64,000 nucleotides of DNA from Streptomyces roseifaciens (lineage in GTDB: Bacteria; Actinomycetota; Actinomycetes; Streptomycetales; Streptomycetaceae), in the NCBI RefSeq assembly GCF_001445655.1, contig NZ_LNBE01000004.1, forward strand, positions 806,001 through 870,000. Reading direction: 5' to 3'. The notes under the pieces are model-generated. The model was not told where the DNA came from, did not search any database, and worked only from the letters and a program-made list of their open reading frames with translations. A program made the translations under genes and the position numbers. Each line of letters begins with the position of its first letter. The first letter of the stretch is position 1. Shown piece after piece: positions 24,232 to 33,462 of the stretch.

Positions 24232-26187
24232 CTACAGACCGCCCTTGAGCTTGACGGTGATCGTGTCGCCCTTGGCGGCCTGCTCGCCGCCCTTGACCGA
24301 CTGGCTCTCCACCGAGTCCTGCGGGAAGAAGAACGGCTTGTCGACCTTCACCTTGAAGCCCGCCTCGGTCAGCAGCCGCTTGGCCTCGGCCTCGTTCCTG
24401 CCCGTGACGTCCGGGACCGGCACCATCTCCTTGCCCTTGGAGACGGTGAGGGTGACCGTGTCGCCCTTGGCGGCCTTGTCGCCCGTACCGGGGGACTGCT
24501 CGGCCACGGAGCCCTTGGCGCGGTCGGAGAAGACCTGGGCGTCCGACACCTTCGCCTCGAAGCCCTTGTCGCGCAGGGCGGCGGTCGCGGCGTCCAGGGA
24601 CATGCCCCGCACGTCCGGCACGTCCAGCGGCGCACCCTTGCTGACGGTCAGCGCGACCGGCGCCTCCGGCCGGCGCTGCTCGCCCGGCTTCGGGTCGGTG
24701 GCCAGCACCGAGCCCTGCGGGGTCTCGCTGCTGAACTGCTTGCCGACCTCGCCGACGGTCAGGCCCGCGCCCTCGATCTTCTTCTTCGCCTCGTCGAAGG
24801 ACATGCCGACGACGTTGGGCACCTCGGCCCGCGCGGGCCCGCGCGAGAGGGTGATCGTCACCTTGCCGGTGTTGCGGATGCGCTTGCCGGGCGCCGGGTC
24901 GGCGGCGATGACGTGGCCGCGCTCGACGGTGTCGCTGAAGTCCTCCTTCGTGCGCACCCCGAGCCCGGCGTCGTCCAGGGTCTTCTCCGCCTTGTCCCGG
25001 GTCATGTCCAGGACGGCGGGGACGGTCGTGAACTGGCCCGAGTTGATGTACCAGACACCCGCGCCGATCAGCACCGCCAGCAGCGCGGCGACCACCGCGA
25101 GGACCCCGCGCCGCGGCGCCTGCCGGAACCGGCCGCGCGGGCCCGCGGGGGGCGCCGGCGGGACCGGGGGAGCGGGCGGGTGCTCCAGCCGCGTCGTGCG
25201 GTTCAGCCGGTCGCCGTCCTCCGCGGGCAGCGGGCGCGCGGCCGGCCGGGGCAGCACGCTCGTACGGTCCTCCGGGCCTGTCGTGCGGCCCGTGAGCGCG
25301 TCGGTGAGCGCCTGCGGGGGCACCGCGTCCAGCTGCTCGTCGCTCAGCTCCGCGCGCGCCGCGCGGGCCAGGCCGAGCAGCGCGACGGCGTCCGCCGGGC
25401 GCAGCTGCGGGTCGCGGGCCGTGGCGCCGGCGACGAGGCCGTCCAGCCCGGCGGCCAGGCCCGGCACGGCCGCCGACGGCGGCGGGACGTCCGCGTGGAG
25501 GTGCTGGTAGAGGACCTGGGCCGGGGTGCTCCCCGTGTGCGGCTTGGCACCGGTCAGCATTTCGTAGAGGACGACGCCGCACGCGTAGACGTCCACGCGC
25601 GGATCGGCGGTGCCGTGCTCCAGCTGCTCGGGGGCCAGGTACGACACGGTGCCGAGGACGGATCCGGTGGACGCGGTGGTGTCGGTGTCCACGGCCCGGA
25701 CGAGCCCGAAGTCGGCGACCTTCACCCGGCCGTCGTCGCCGATCAGCACGTTCTCGGGCTTCATGTCGCGGTGCACCAGGCCCGCGAGGTGGGCCGCGCC
25801 CAGCGCGGCCAGCACCGGCTCCAGGATGTCGAGGGCGGCGCGGGGCTGGAGGGCCCCGCGCTCGCGCAGCACGTCGCGCAGGGTGCACCCGGGCACGTAC
25901 TCCATCGCCAGGTAGACGTACGGGCCGTCGGTGCCCTGGTCGTGGACGCCCACCACATTGGGGTGGTCCAGGCGCGCGACCGACTTGGCCTCGCGGATGA
26001 AGCGCTCCACGAAGGCGGTGTCGGCGGCGAGGCCGGGGTGCATCACCTTGACCGCGAGCACCCGGTCGAGCCGGGTGTCGAGGGCGCGGTAGACCGTGGC
26101 CATGCCGCCCACGGCGATGCGGGCCTCGACCCGGTAGCGGTCGTCGAGCGTGTGCCCGACCAACGGGTCCCCTAGCGTCGTATCCAC
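24232..26187 (-). CDS. PASTA-domain Ser/Thr protein kinase (PknL-like)
   Basis: Membrane-spanning Hanks-type kinase of 651 residues. Kinase domain about 1-285 with Lys47 in AVKV, HRD at 139-141, DFG at 159-161 and a Thr-rich activation loop (169-180). A Pro/Arg juxtamembrane region leads to one membrane helix at about 361-380, then four extracellular PASTA repeats (about 386-651), which bind muropeptides or lipid II. Such kinases tune cell-wall growth and division. GTG 26187 is probably leaderless. An Rv2175c-like gene, the known PknL substrate family in M. tuberculosis, is 3.9 kb away at 30065. Confidence 0.94.
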   Translation of the reverse strand: MDTTLGDPLVGHTLDDRYRVEARIAVGGMATVYRALDTRLDRVLAVKVMHPGLAADTAFVERFIREAKSVARLDHPNVVGVHDQGTDGPYVYLAMEYVPGCTLRDVLRERGALQPRAALDILEPVLAALGAAHLAGLVHRDMKPENVLIGDDGRVKVADFGLVRAVDTDTTASTGSVLGTVSYLAPEQLEHGTADPRVDVYACGVVLYEMLTGAKPHTGSTPAQVLYQHLHADVPPPSAAVPGLAAGLDGLVAGATARDPQLRPADAVALLGLARAARAELSDEQLDAVPPQALTDALTGRTTGPEDRTSVLPRPAARPLPAEDGDRLNRTTRLEHPPAPPVPPAPPAGPRGRFRQAPRRGVLAVVAALLAVLIGAGVWYINSGQFTTVPAVLDMTRDKAEKTLDDAGLGVRTKEDFSDTVERGHVIAADPAPGKRIRNTGKVTITLSRGPARAEVPNVVGMSFDEAKKKIEGAGLTVGEVGKQFSSETPQGSVLATDPKPGEQRRPEAPVALTVSKGAPLDVPDVRGMSLDAATAALRDKGFEAKVSDAQVFSDRAKGSVAEQSPGTGDKAAKGDTVTLTVSKGKEMVPVPDVTGRNEAEAKRLLTEAGFKVKVDKPFFFPQDSVESQSVKGGEQAAKGDTITVKLKGGL

Positions 26188-26204
26188 GCGACGAGTCTAA
26201 AAGG
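26188..26204 (-). promoter_or_regulatory. Leaderless promoter of the PASTA kinase gene
   Basis: TAGACT, a strong -10 match, lies 6 nt before the GTG at 26187 on the minus strand, so transcription should start at or next to the start codon. No convincing -35. Confidence 0.6.
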
Positions 26205-26284
26205 GGCGGGGACGAAGCCCTGACCCGGCAAAATCCGGCCCGTCCGGCGATTGGGGACAAAAGGGGTCAGGGGTGGAGCCCCTG

Positions 26285-27094
<810 letters not shown>

Positions 27095-27334
27095 TCAGCC
27101 CCCCTGCACTGCGGTGAGGACCTCGACGCGGTCGCCCGCGCCGAGCCGTGTGGCGGGCCACTGGCCGCGCGGCACGACGGCCTCGTTGACGGCGGCGGCC
27201 ACACCGCCGGGCGCGGTGGTCATGCTCGCCACGAGAGCGCCGAGGGTCAGGCCGTGGGGCACCTCGCGGTGCTCGCCGTTGACGCTGATGCCCATGTGGG
27301 CCTCGGGGTTGTCGGTGGGGTCGCTGGGGTTCAT
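27095..27334 (-). CDS. thiS: Sulfur carrier protein ThiS
   Basis: A 79-residue ubiquitin-like protein ending in Gly-Gly, the C-terminus that is adenylated and converted to thiocarboxylate for thiazole formation. ATG 27334 overlaps the thiO stop as ATGA and has AGGAG 10 nt upstream; an internal ATG at 27295 (MGISVNGE) gives the more usual 66-residue form and may also be used. The core IXVNGEHREV...TLGALV is typical. Confidence 0.92.
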   Translation of the reverse strand: MNPSDPTDNPEAHMGISVNGEHREVPHGLTLGALVASMTTAPGGVAAAVNEAVVPRGQWPATRLGAGDRVEVLTAVQGG

Positions 27335-28530
27335 ACGGGCAGCTCCTGCAGCGCGTTCGAGAAGCGTCGGGGGGTGAAGGGGCGGGCCTCCTGGGGGAGG
27401 CGCCCGGTGGTCAGCACCTCGGCCATGACGTCGCCGGTCAGCGGGGTGAGGAGGACGCCGTTGCGGTGGTGGCCGGTGGCCGCGTGCAGCCCGGGCAGGG
27501 CGGTCGGGCCGAGCAGGGGGGCGTTGTCGGGGGAGCCGGGGCGCAGCCCGGCGGAGGTCTCCACCAGGGGCAGCTCGGTGATGCCGGGCACCAGCTCGTG
27601 GGCGTCGCGCAGCAGCTCGTAGACGCCGCCGGCGGTGACCGTGGTGTCCCAGCCGAGCTCCTCGGTGGTCGCGCCGAGGACGAGCTCGCCGTTCTCGCGC
27701 GGCACCAGGTACACCGGGCCGCCGCGGACGACGGCCCGCACGGTGCGGGAGAGGAAGGGCGCGTACGCGTCCGGGACGCGCAGCCGCAGCACCTGGCCCT
27801 TGACGGGGCGCACGGGCGGCAGGACGTCGGCGGGGACGCCGGCGAGCGTCCCGCTGCGGCTGCCCGCGGCGAGCACCACCTGCTCCGCGGCGACGCGGCG
27901 GCCGTCCGCGAGCTCGGCGCCCGTGGCGCGGTCCCCGGAGAGCAGCAGCCGGGCGGCCCCGGCGCGGTGGAAGGCGACCCCGGCCCGCTCGCAGGCCGTG
28001 AGCAGCGCCCGCGCGAGCCTGCGGGGATCGGTCTGGTGGTCCCCGTCCACCCGCAGCCCCCCGCGTACGCCGGGCGCGAGCATCGGCTCCAGGCGGCGGC
28101 ACTCGCGGCCCGTGAGCCACTGCGAGTCCAGGCCGGAGCGCTGCTGCAGGGCGTGCAGTTCGCGCAGGTGCTCGCGGTCGTCGGCGTCGAGGGCGACGGC
28201 CAGCGTGCCGCACGCCCGGTAGCCGGTGGCGACGCCGCTGGCCTCCTCCAGCTCCGCCGTGAAGTCCGGATAGCGGCGCGCGGAGGCCAGGTTGAGGGCG
28301 AGCAGCGCCTCCTCGCCGTAGTGCAGCTCGGTCACCGCCGCCAGCATCCCGGCGGCGACGCGCGCCGCGCCGCCGCCCGGCGCGGGGTCGGCGACGGCGG
28401 TGCGCAGCCCGCGCTGCGCGGCGCGCCAGGCGGTGACGAGCCCGATGAGCCCGCCGCCCACGACGAGGACGTCGCAGGCGGGAACGGTCGGCGCGGTCGG
28501 TGCGCCCGGTGTGGTCGTCGACGCGGCCAT
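27331..28530 (-). CDS. thiO: Glycine oxidase ThiO
   Basis: A 399-residue FAD-dependent amine oxidase giving dehydroglycine for thiazole formation. N-terminal FAD-binding VVGGGLIGLVTAWRAA follows a Thr/Pro-rich stretch; C-terminal GHHRNGVLLTPLTGD is the typical FAD/substrate loop. ATG 28530 (MAASTTTP) lies just after the riboswitch; an in-frame ATG at 28560 would fall inside the riboswitch and is unlikely. First gene of the thi operon. Confidence 0.94.
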   Translation of the reverse strand: MAASTTTPGAPTAPTVPACDVLVVGGGLIGLVTAWRAAQRGLRTAVADPAPGGGAARVAAGMLAAVTELHYGEEALLALNLASARRYPDFTAELEEASGVATGYRACGTLAVALDADDREHLRELHALQQRSGLDSQWLTGRECRRLEPMLAPGVRGGLRVDGDHQTDPRRLARALLTACERAGVAFHRAGAARLLLSGDRATGAELADGRRVAAEQVVLAAGSRSGTLAGVPADVLPPVRPVKGQVLRLRVPDAYAPFLSRTVRAVVRGGPVYLVPRENGELVLGATTEELGWDTTVTAGGVYELLRDAHELVPGITELPLVETSAGLRPGSPDNAPLLGPTALPGLHAATGHHRNGVLLTPLTGDVMAEVLTTGRLPQEARPFTPRRFSNALQELPV

Positions 28531-28542
28531 GAGGTGTCCAGC

Positions 28543-28634
28543 CCCTCCCTTCGCCGGCATGACCCGGATCAGGTTCGTACGGTCGGAGGCCGTCCAGCCT
28601 CCCTCTCAGCCCGGTCGTCCGGGCTCCCGCGAGT
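28543..28634 (-). promoter_or_regulatory. TPP (THI-box) riboswitch
   Basis: On the minus strand the order is ACTCGCGGGAGCCC, CTGAGAGG (28609-28602), CCTGATCCGGGTCATGCC (about 28573-28556) and GGCGAAGGGA, the conserved core of the thiamine pyrophosphate riboswitch, with P3 stem GGAGGC/GCCTCC between. It ends about 13 nt before the thiO ATG, so it likely controls translation or termination of thiO-thiS-thiG. Confidence 0.96.
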
Positions 28635-28756
28635 GCTTGCACCGGCCACCCTAGTACGCGCCGCGAACCCACCGGAAGGCCGGACCGAGGCGCCCCGCGG
28701 CGCGGGAGAAGACCCGCCGGGCGGGCCCTGGCCCCGGTCGCGCACGGCCGTCGTCC

Positions 28757-28768
28757 TACAGTGATCGG
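28757..28768 (+). promoter_or_regulatory. Leaderless promoter of the flavoprotein gene
   Basis: TACAGT at 28757-28762, then six nt, then the GTG at 28769. The spacing fits a transcript starting at the start codon. Confidence 0.5.
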
Positions 28769-30004
28769 GTGAGCGAGCACCGGGAAGAACCACTTGCCGC
28801 CAGTGAGCGGCGCGTCGTCATCGTGGGTGCCGGAATGGCCGGCGTGCAGACCGCGGTCGCCCTGCGCGAGCTCGGCTGGGCCGGCACCGTCACCGTGCTG
28901 GGCGCCGAGCCGCACGCCCCGTACGACAGACCCCCGCTCTCCAAGGCCGTCCTGCTGGGCAAGGCCGACGGCTCCGCCTTCGAGGTGGACTTCGACCTGC
29001 TCGGAATAGACCTCCAGCTCGGGCGGGAGGCCACCGGCCTGCGCCCGGCCGAGCACCTGGTGGACACCCCCTCCGGGCCGGTCCCCTACGACGTCCTGGT
29101 CATCGCCACCGGCGCCGAGCCCGTCCGGCTGCCCGGCAGCGAGGGCCTGCCCAACGTCCACCTGCTGCGCACCCTCGACGACGCCGTGCGGCTGCGCCCG
29201 GTCCTGGCCGCGCAGCACGACGTCGTGGCCGTCGGCGCGGGCTGGATCGGCGCCGAGGTCGCGACGGCCGCCCGGGAGGCGGGCTGCGAGGTGACCGTCG
29301 TCGAGGCCGCGGACCGCGTCCTCGCCGGCGCCGTGCCCGCCGAGGTCGCCGCCCGGATGGCCCCCTGGTACGCCGAGAGCGGCGCCCGGCTGATGCTCGG
29401 CGCGCGGGTGACCACCGTGGAGCCCGACGCGGTCGTGCTGGCCGACGGCACCCGGCTGACGGCCGGCGCCGTGGTCGTCGGCGTCGGGGCGCGGGCCGCG
29501 ACCGGCTGGCTGGAGGGCTCCGGGATCGCGCTCGGCGAGGACCGCGCCGTCCTGGCCGACGAGCGGCTGCGCACCTCGCTGCCCGGCGTCTACGCGGTCG
29601 GCGACTGCGCGTCGTTCCCCTCCGCCCGCTACGGCGAGCGGCTGCTCGTGCACCACTGGGACAACGCCATGCAGGGGCCGCGGACCGTCGCGGCGAACAT
29701 CGTGCTGGGCCCGGCCGAGGGGCCGTCCTACGACCCGGTGCCGTACTTCTGGTCCGAGCAGTTCGGGCGGTTCGTGCAGTACGTCGGCCACCACGCCGCC
29801 GCCGACGAGCTGCTGTGGCGCGGCGACCCCGCGAGCGCCGCCTGGAGCGTGTGCTGGCTGCGCGCCGGCGTCCTGGTCGCCCTGCTGGCCGTCGGCCGTC
29901 CCAGGGACCTGGCCCAGGGCCGCAAGCTCATCGAGAAGGGCGCCTCCCTGGACCGCGCCAAGGCCGCCGACGCGTCGGTTCCGCTGAAGGCCGCGACGCT
30001 GTGA
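28769..30004 (+). CDS. FAD/NAD(P)-dependent oxidoreductase, ferredoxin-reductase type
   Basis: A 411-residue two-dinucleotide-fold flavoprotein. FAD motif VIVGAGMAGVQTAVALRE at the N-terminus, the PYDRPPLSK motif, VLVIATGAEP, a second fold VVAVGAGWIGAEVA for NAD(P)H, and GVYAVGDCA for the FAD flavin-binding Asp. The C-terminal about 80-residue domain (PYFWSEQFGRFVQYVG) is typical of reductases feeding ferredoxins of cytochrome P450 or dioxygenase systems. No ferredoxin or P450 gene is adjacent except bfd 7 kb away, so the partner is unknown. Confidence 0.9.
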   Translation: MSEHREEPLAASERRVVIVGAGMAGVQTAVALRELGWAGTVTVLGAEPHAPYDRPPLSKAVLLGKADGSAFEVDFDLLGIDLQLGREATGLRPAEHLVDTPSGPVPYDVLVIATGAEPVRLPGSEGLPNVHLLRTLDDAVRLRPVLAAQHDVVAVGAGWIGAEVATAAREAGCEVTVVEAADRVLAGAVPAEVAARMAPWYAESGARLMLGARVTTVEPDAVVLADGTRLTAGAVVVGVGARAATGWLEGSGIALGEDRAVLADERLRTSLPGVYAVGDCASFPSARYGERLLVHHWDNAMQGPRTVAANIVLGPAEGPSYDPVPYFWSEQFGRFVQYVGHHAAADELLWRGDPASAAWSVCWLRAGVLVALLAVGRPRDLAQGRKLIEKGASLDRAKAADASVPLKAATL

Positions 30005-30064
30005 CGCGCCCGGGTCGGGTCAACCCGGCTACCGGCTGTCAGCGGCAGATGGCAGGCTTGTCCC

Positions 30065-30430
30065 GTGACCGAGATTGACGCAAAGATCGACGCGCTTGTT
30101 CCCGCCTGGCTCAACCTCCCCGACATCGCCGAGAAGCTCGGCGTGGAGGTGACGCGCGTGCGGCAGCTGGTGAAGGAGGGCCAGCTGATCGCCGTGCGCC
30201 GCGGTGAGAACCGGGTGCTCATGGTGCCCGCCGCCTTCATCGGCGAGGGCAAGGTCGTCAAGGGCCTGGCCGGGACCCTGACGCTGCTGCGGGACGACGG
30301 CTTCAGCGACGAGGAAATGCTGGAGTGGCTGTTCACCGCCGACGAGACCCTGCCGGGCACCCCGGCGGACGCCCTGCGGGAGAACCGCGGCACGGAGGTG
30401 AAGCGGCGCGCCCAGGCGCTCGCCGTCTGA
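30065..30430 (+). CDS. Rv2175c-family DNA-binding protein
   Basis: A 121-residue protein. Residues about 14-55 (LNLPDIAEKLGVEVTRVRQLVKEGQLIAVRRG) form a winged or MerR-like helix-turn-helix; the C-terminal helical part (LTLLRDDGFSDEEMLEWLF) matches the Rv2175c C-terminal domain. In M. tuberculosis Rv2175c binds DNA and is phosphorylated by PknL, whose homologue is encoded at 24232. GTG 30065 lacks a ribosome site. Target genes unknown. Confidence 0.88.
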   Translation: MTEIDAKIDALVPAWLNLPDIAEKLGVEVTRVRQLVKEGQLIAVRRGENRVLMVPAAFIGEGKVVKGLAGTLTLLRDDGFSDEEMLEWLFTADETLPGTPADALRENRGTEVKRRAQALAV

Positions 30431-30512
30431 GCCGCCGGGCAGCCCGAGGGCACGGCCCGATCCAGGGCCCGATCCGTTTCAGGGCGCGGTGACCGCGCCC
30501 GTCAGAACCGTC

Positions 30513-30549
30513 CGGTGTGCGGGCGGGGCACGCCCCCGCCCGCACACCG
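30513..30549. terminator. 16-bp perfect hairpin between the Rv2175c-like gene and thiE
   Basis: CGGTGTGCGGGCGGGG (30513-30528), loop CACGC, CCCCGCCCGCACACCG (30534-30549), preceded by a smaller palindrome GGGCGCGG...CCGCGCCC at 30482-30500. It ends 22 nt before the thiE ATG. Probably the terminator of the upstream gene; a role in the thiE leader is possible. Confidence 0.65.
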
Positions 30550-30571
30550 CCGACCCGGGGGGAACCACCCG

Positions 30572-31222
30572 ATGTCCGCCACCGCCCGCGATGTCCTCGC
30601 CGACGCCCGGCTGTACCTGTGCACCGACGCCCGCAAGCGCCAGGGCGACCTGCCGGAATTCCTCGACGCGGTCCTCGCCTCCGGTGTCGACGTCGTCCAG
30701 CTGCGCGACAAGGGCATGGAGGCGGGCGAGGAGCTGGAGCACCTCGCGGTCCTCGCCGACGCCGCCCGGCGTCACGGCAAGCTCTTCGCGGTCAACGACC
30801 GCGCCGACGTCGCCCACGCCGTCCGCTCCGACGTGCTGCACCTCGGCCAGGGCGACCTGCCGGTGCCCGCGGCCCGCGCGATCCTGGGCGAGGACGTCCT
30901 GATCGGCCGGTCGACGCACGCCGAGGCCGAGGTGGACGCCGCGGCCGCCGAGCCCGGCGTGGACTACTTCTGCACCGGCCCCTGCTGGCCGACCCCCACC
31001 AAGCCGGGCCGGCACGCCCCCGGCCTGCCCCTGGTCCGCCACGCGGCGGCCCTGGGCACCGAGCGCCCCTGGTTCGCGATCGGCGGCATCGACCTGGGCA
31101 ACCTGGAGCAGGTGCTCGACGCGGGCGCCCGCCGGGTCGTCGTGGTCCGCGCGATCACCGAGGCGGACGACCCCGGAGCGGCCGCCGCAGAGCTGGCCAA
31201 GCGGGTCCGCGAGCGCCTCTGA
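30572..31222 (+). CDS. thiE: Thiamine phosphate synthase
   Basis: A 216-residue TIM-barrel enzyme joining the pyrimidine and thiazole halves into thiamine phosphate. Motifs: [39 protein letters not shown], and the phosphate-binding [13 protein letters not shown] 30572 follows GGGGGGAA; in-frame upstream codons from 30515 would cover the hairpin. It is on the opposite strand from thiO-S-G and has no visible THI box. Confidence 0.95.
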   Translation: MSATARDVLADARLYLCTDARKRQGDLPEFLDAVLASGVDVVQLRDKGMEAGEELEHLAVLADAARRHGKLFAVNDRADVAHAVRSDVLHLGQGDLPVPAARAILGEDVLIGRSTHAEAEVDAAAAEPGVDYFCTGPCWPTPTKPGRHAPGLPLVRHAAALGTERPWFAIGGIDLGNLEQVLDAGARRVVVVRAITEADDPGAAAAELAKRVRERL

Positions 31223-31358
31223 GGCCGCGCCCGGTCCCTTGCGGCGGCCCGGGAACGTCAACGGAGCATCAACGGAACATGAAGATGCGTCCGCATGCCG
31301 GACGGGATACCGGCCTATCGGGCAAATCGCAGAAGTGGGTTGGGGGCCGCGGGGAGCG

Positions 31359-31375
31359 CTGGTTAACTTGCCGGT
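31359..31375 (+). promoter_or_regulatory. Candidate leaderless promoter of metF
   Basis: TAACTT lies about 6 nt before the ATG at 31376 and fits the -10 pattern; no ribosome site. The rest of the 153-nt gap (31223-31375) contains a short direct repeat ATCAACGGA/GTCAACGGA but no gene. Confidence 0.4.
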
Positions 31376-32293
31376 ATGGCCCTTGGTACCGCCTCCACCA
31401 GGACAGACCACGCGCGCACGGTGCGTGAGCTGCTCGCCTCAGGCGAGCGGTCGTATTCCTTCGAGTTCGCCGCCCCGAGGTCCGAGAAGGGGGAACGCAC
31501 CCTCTGGGACGCCATCCGCCGGATCGAGGCCGTCGGCCCGACCTTCGTGTCCGTCACCTACGGCGCGGGAGGCTCCTCCCGCGAGGGCACCGTGCGGGTG
31601 ACCGAGCGCATGGCGACCGACACGACGCTCACGCCCGTCGCCCACCTGACAGCCGTCAACCACTCCAAGGCCGAGCTGCGCAACATCATCGGCCAGTACG
31701 CCGACGTCGGCATCCGCAACATGCTCGCCCTGCGCGGCGATCCGCCCGGCGACCCCATGGGCGAGTGGGTGCGCCACCCCGCGGGCCTGCACTACGCCGC
31801 CGACCTCGTGAGCCTCATCAAGGAGTCCGGCGACTTCTGCGTCGGCGTCGCCGCCTTCCCGGAGATGCACCCGCGCTCCACCGACTGGGACACCGACGTC
31901 CGGTACTTCGTGGACAAGTGCCGCGCGGGCGCGGACTTCGCCATCACCCAGATGTTCTTCTACCCGGAGGACTACCTCCGGCTGCGCGACCGGGTGGCCG
32001 CCGCCGGCTGCGACACCCCGATCATCCCCGAGATCATGCCCGTCACCAACGTCCGCCAGATCGAGCGGTTCGCGCAGCTCAGCAATGCCGCGTTCCCCCC
32101 GGCGCTGGCCGAGCGGATCCTCGCGGTCAAGGACGACCGGGCCGCTGTACGCTCGATCGGGATCGAGTACGCCACGGAGCTGTGCGCTCGGTTGATGGCC
32201 GAGGAGATTCCCGGGCTGCACTTCATTACCCTGAACCACTCCACGGCGACGCTGGAAATCTACGAGAATCTGGGACTGCACCAGCGGTCCTGA
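31376..32293 (+). CDS. metF: 5,10-Methylenetetrahydrofolate reductase
   Basis: FAD-dependent TIM-barrel enzyme of 305 residues making 5-methyltetrahydrofolate for methionine synthesis. Motifs: [13 protein letters not shown] with the catalytic Glu, [34 protein letters not shown] and [11 protein letters not shown]. Length is standard for bacterial MetF. The next gene starts 42 nt downstream. Confidence 0.96.
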   Translation: MALGTASTRTDHARTVRELLASGERSYSFEFAAPRSEKGERTLWDAIRRIEAVGPTFVSVTYGAGGSSREGTVRVTERMATDTTLTPVAHLTAVNHSKAELRNIIGQYADVGIRNMLALRGDPPGDPMGEWVRHPAGLHYAADLVSLIKESGDFCVGVAAFPEMHPRSTDWDTDVRYFVDKCRAGADFAITQMFFYPEDYLRLRDRVAAAGCDTPIIPEIMPVTNVRQIERFAQLSNAAFPPALAERILAVKDDRAAVRSIGIEYATELCARLMAEEIPGLHFITLNHSTATLEIYENLGLHQRS

Positions 32294-32334
32294 CGGCCGG
32301 CCCCTCGAAGGCGGCGGCCATGAGAGGGGCGTAA

Positions 32335-33411
32335 ATGGGCTGGACGGTCCTCTACATCGCGTTCGGCGTCGTCGCGCTCTGGCTGCTCGGCGAAGTGCTG
32401 CTGCAGTACAAGGCGCGGCTGCGCTGGCGCCTCCTCGCCTTCGCCGGGTTCCTCGGCGTCGTCGCGGGCGTCGTCATCCCGTCCGTCGCGGTCATCGCGG
32501 CGGGCGCGGTGGCCTTCGCCGTCGGCCAGACGTACGTGACGCTCTCCTTCCGCCGGGGCTTCTCCCGCGGCTGGGCGCTCCGCCGGGACAAGGCCGGCAA
32601 CACCGACAACGCTGACAACACAGGCGAGTTCGGCAAGTCCGGTAAGGAGGAGAAGTCCGGTACGGGTGGTAGGTCCGGAAGGGGCGTCAAGTCCGGTAGG
32701 CGCGCCGGGAAGCCGGCCGCCGAGGACGACGCCCCGAAGGAGCCGCGCGCCGGCCGCCGCCGCAGGACGGAGCGGGCGGAGGCCCCGCCGCTCGACGAGA
32801 CCGCGGCCATGCCCGCCGTTCCCCCGCTCGCGGAGCCCGCGAGCGACCCCGGCCCGCCCGTCGCCGGCCACCAGCCGCATGCCGTCCCCGCCCCCGGCAC
32901 CGCGGGCGACGCGGCCTACGGCGGCTACGGCGACGGCGGATACGGCGCCGCCTCCGCTCCCCCCGCCCCGGACCACGGCCCCGTCCCGTACGACGACCCC
33001 TACGGCGCCCAGGTCCCGTCGGCACCCGGCGTGCCCGCCGAACCCGGTCAATTCGACTACGGGCAGGGACAGTACGCCGCGTACTCCGACCCCTACATCG
33101 GCAGCCGGCAGCAGGCCTACGAGCCGTACGACTCCTACGGGCAGTACCAGCAGCCCGCCCCGCAGCCGTACGGCATGGGCGGCCACCCCGCCGAGGCCTA
33201 CGCCCCCGCCCCGCAGTACGACACGGACACCCCGCCCGGCGGCGTCTGGGTGCCGCAGCAGCGCGACGGCGACTACCCGCCCGTCCCGCAGGGCTACGCC
33301 CAGCAGCCCTACCCCGGCTACCCCCAGCAACTCCCCGCGCAGGGCCAGGGACAGGGGCCGGGCTACGGCGAGCAGTACACCGAGCACCACAACGAGCAGC
33401 CCCGCTACTGA
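32335..33411 (+). CDS. Membrane protein with Pro/Gly/Tyr/Gln-rich tail
   Basis: A 358-residue protein of unknown function. Residues 1-24 and about 31-66 are hydrophobic (two or three membrane segments); the rest is hydrophilic: a Lys/Gly/Ser stretch with short KSG repeats (residues about 100-125), an Ala/Pro region and then a long Tyr/Pro/Gln/Gly-rich low-complexity tail. It follows metF and conservation is mainly in the first 80 residues. Nothing points to a catalytic role. Confidence 0.7.
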   Translation: MGWTVLYIAFGVVALWLLGEVLLQYKARLRWRLLAFAGFLGVVAGVVIPSVAVIAAGAVAFAVGQTYVTLSFRRGFSRGWALRRDKAGNTDNADNTGEFGKSGKEEKSGTGGRSGRGVKSGRRAGKPAAEDDAPKEPRAGRRRRTERAEAPPLDETAAMPAVPPLAEPASDPGPPVAGHQPHAVPAPGTAGDAAYGGYGDGGYGAASAPPAPDHGPVPYDDPYGAQVPSAPGVPAEPGQFDYGQGQYAAYSDPYIGSRQQAYEPYDSYGQYQQPAPQPYGMGGHPAEAYAPAPQYDTDTPPGGVWVPQQRDGDYPPVPQGYAQQPYPGYPQQLPAQGQGQGPGYGEQYTEHHNEQPRY

Positions 33412-33413
33412 CC

Positions 33414-33447
33414 GTGGGGCCCCGCCGCCGAGGCGGCGGGGCCCCAC
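33414..33447. terminator. Bidirectional terminator, 14-16 bp stem
   Basis: GTGGGGCCCCGCCGCC (33414-33429) and its exact complement at 33432-33447 with a minimal loop. Between convergent genes ending at 33411 and 33463. Confidence 0.85.
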
Positions 33448-33462
33448 GCGGGGAACCCCTGC

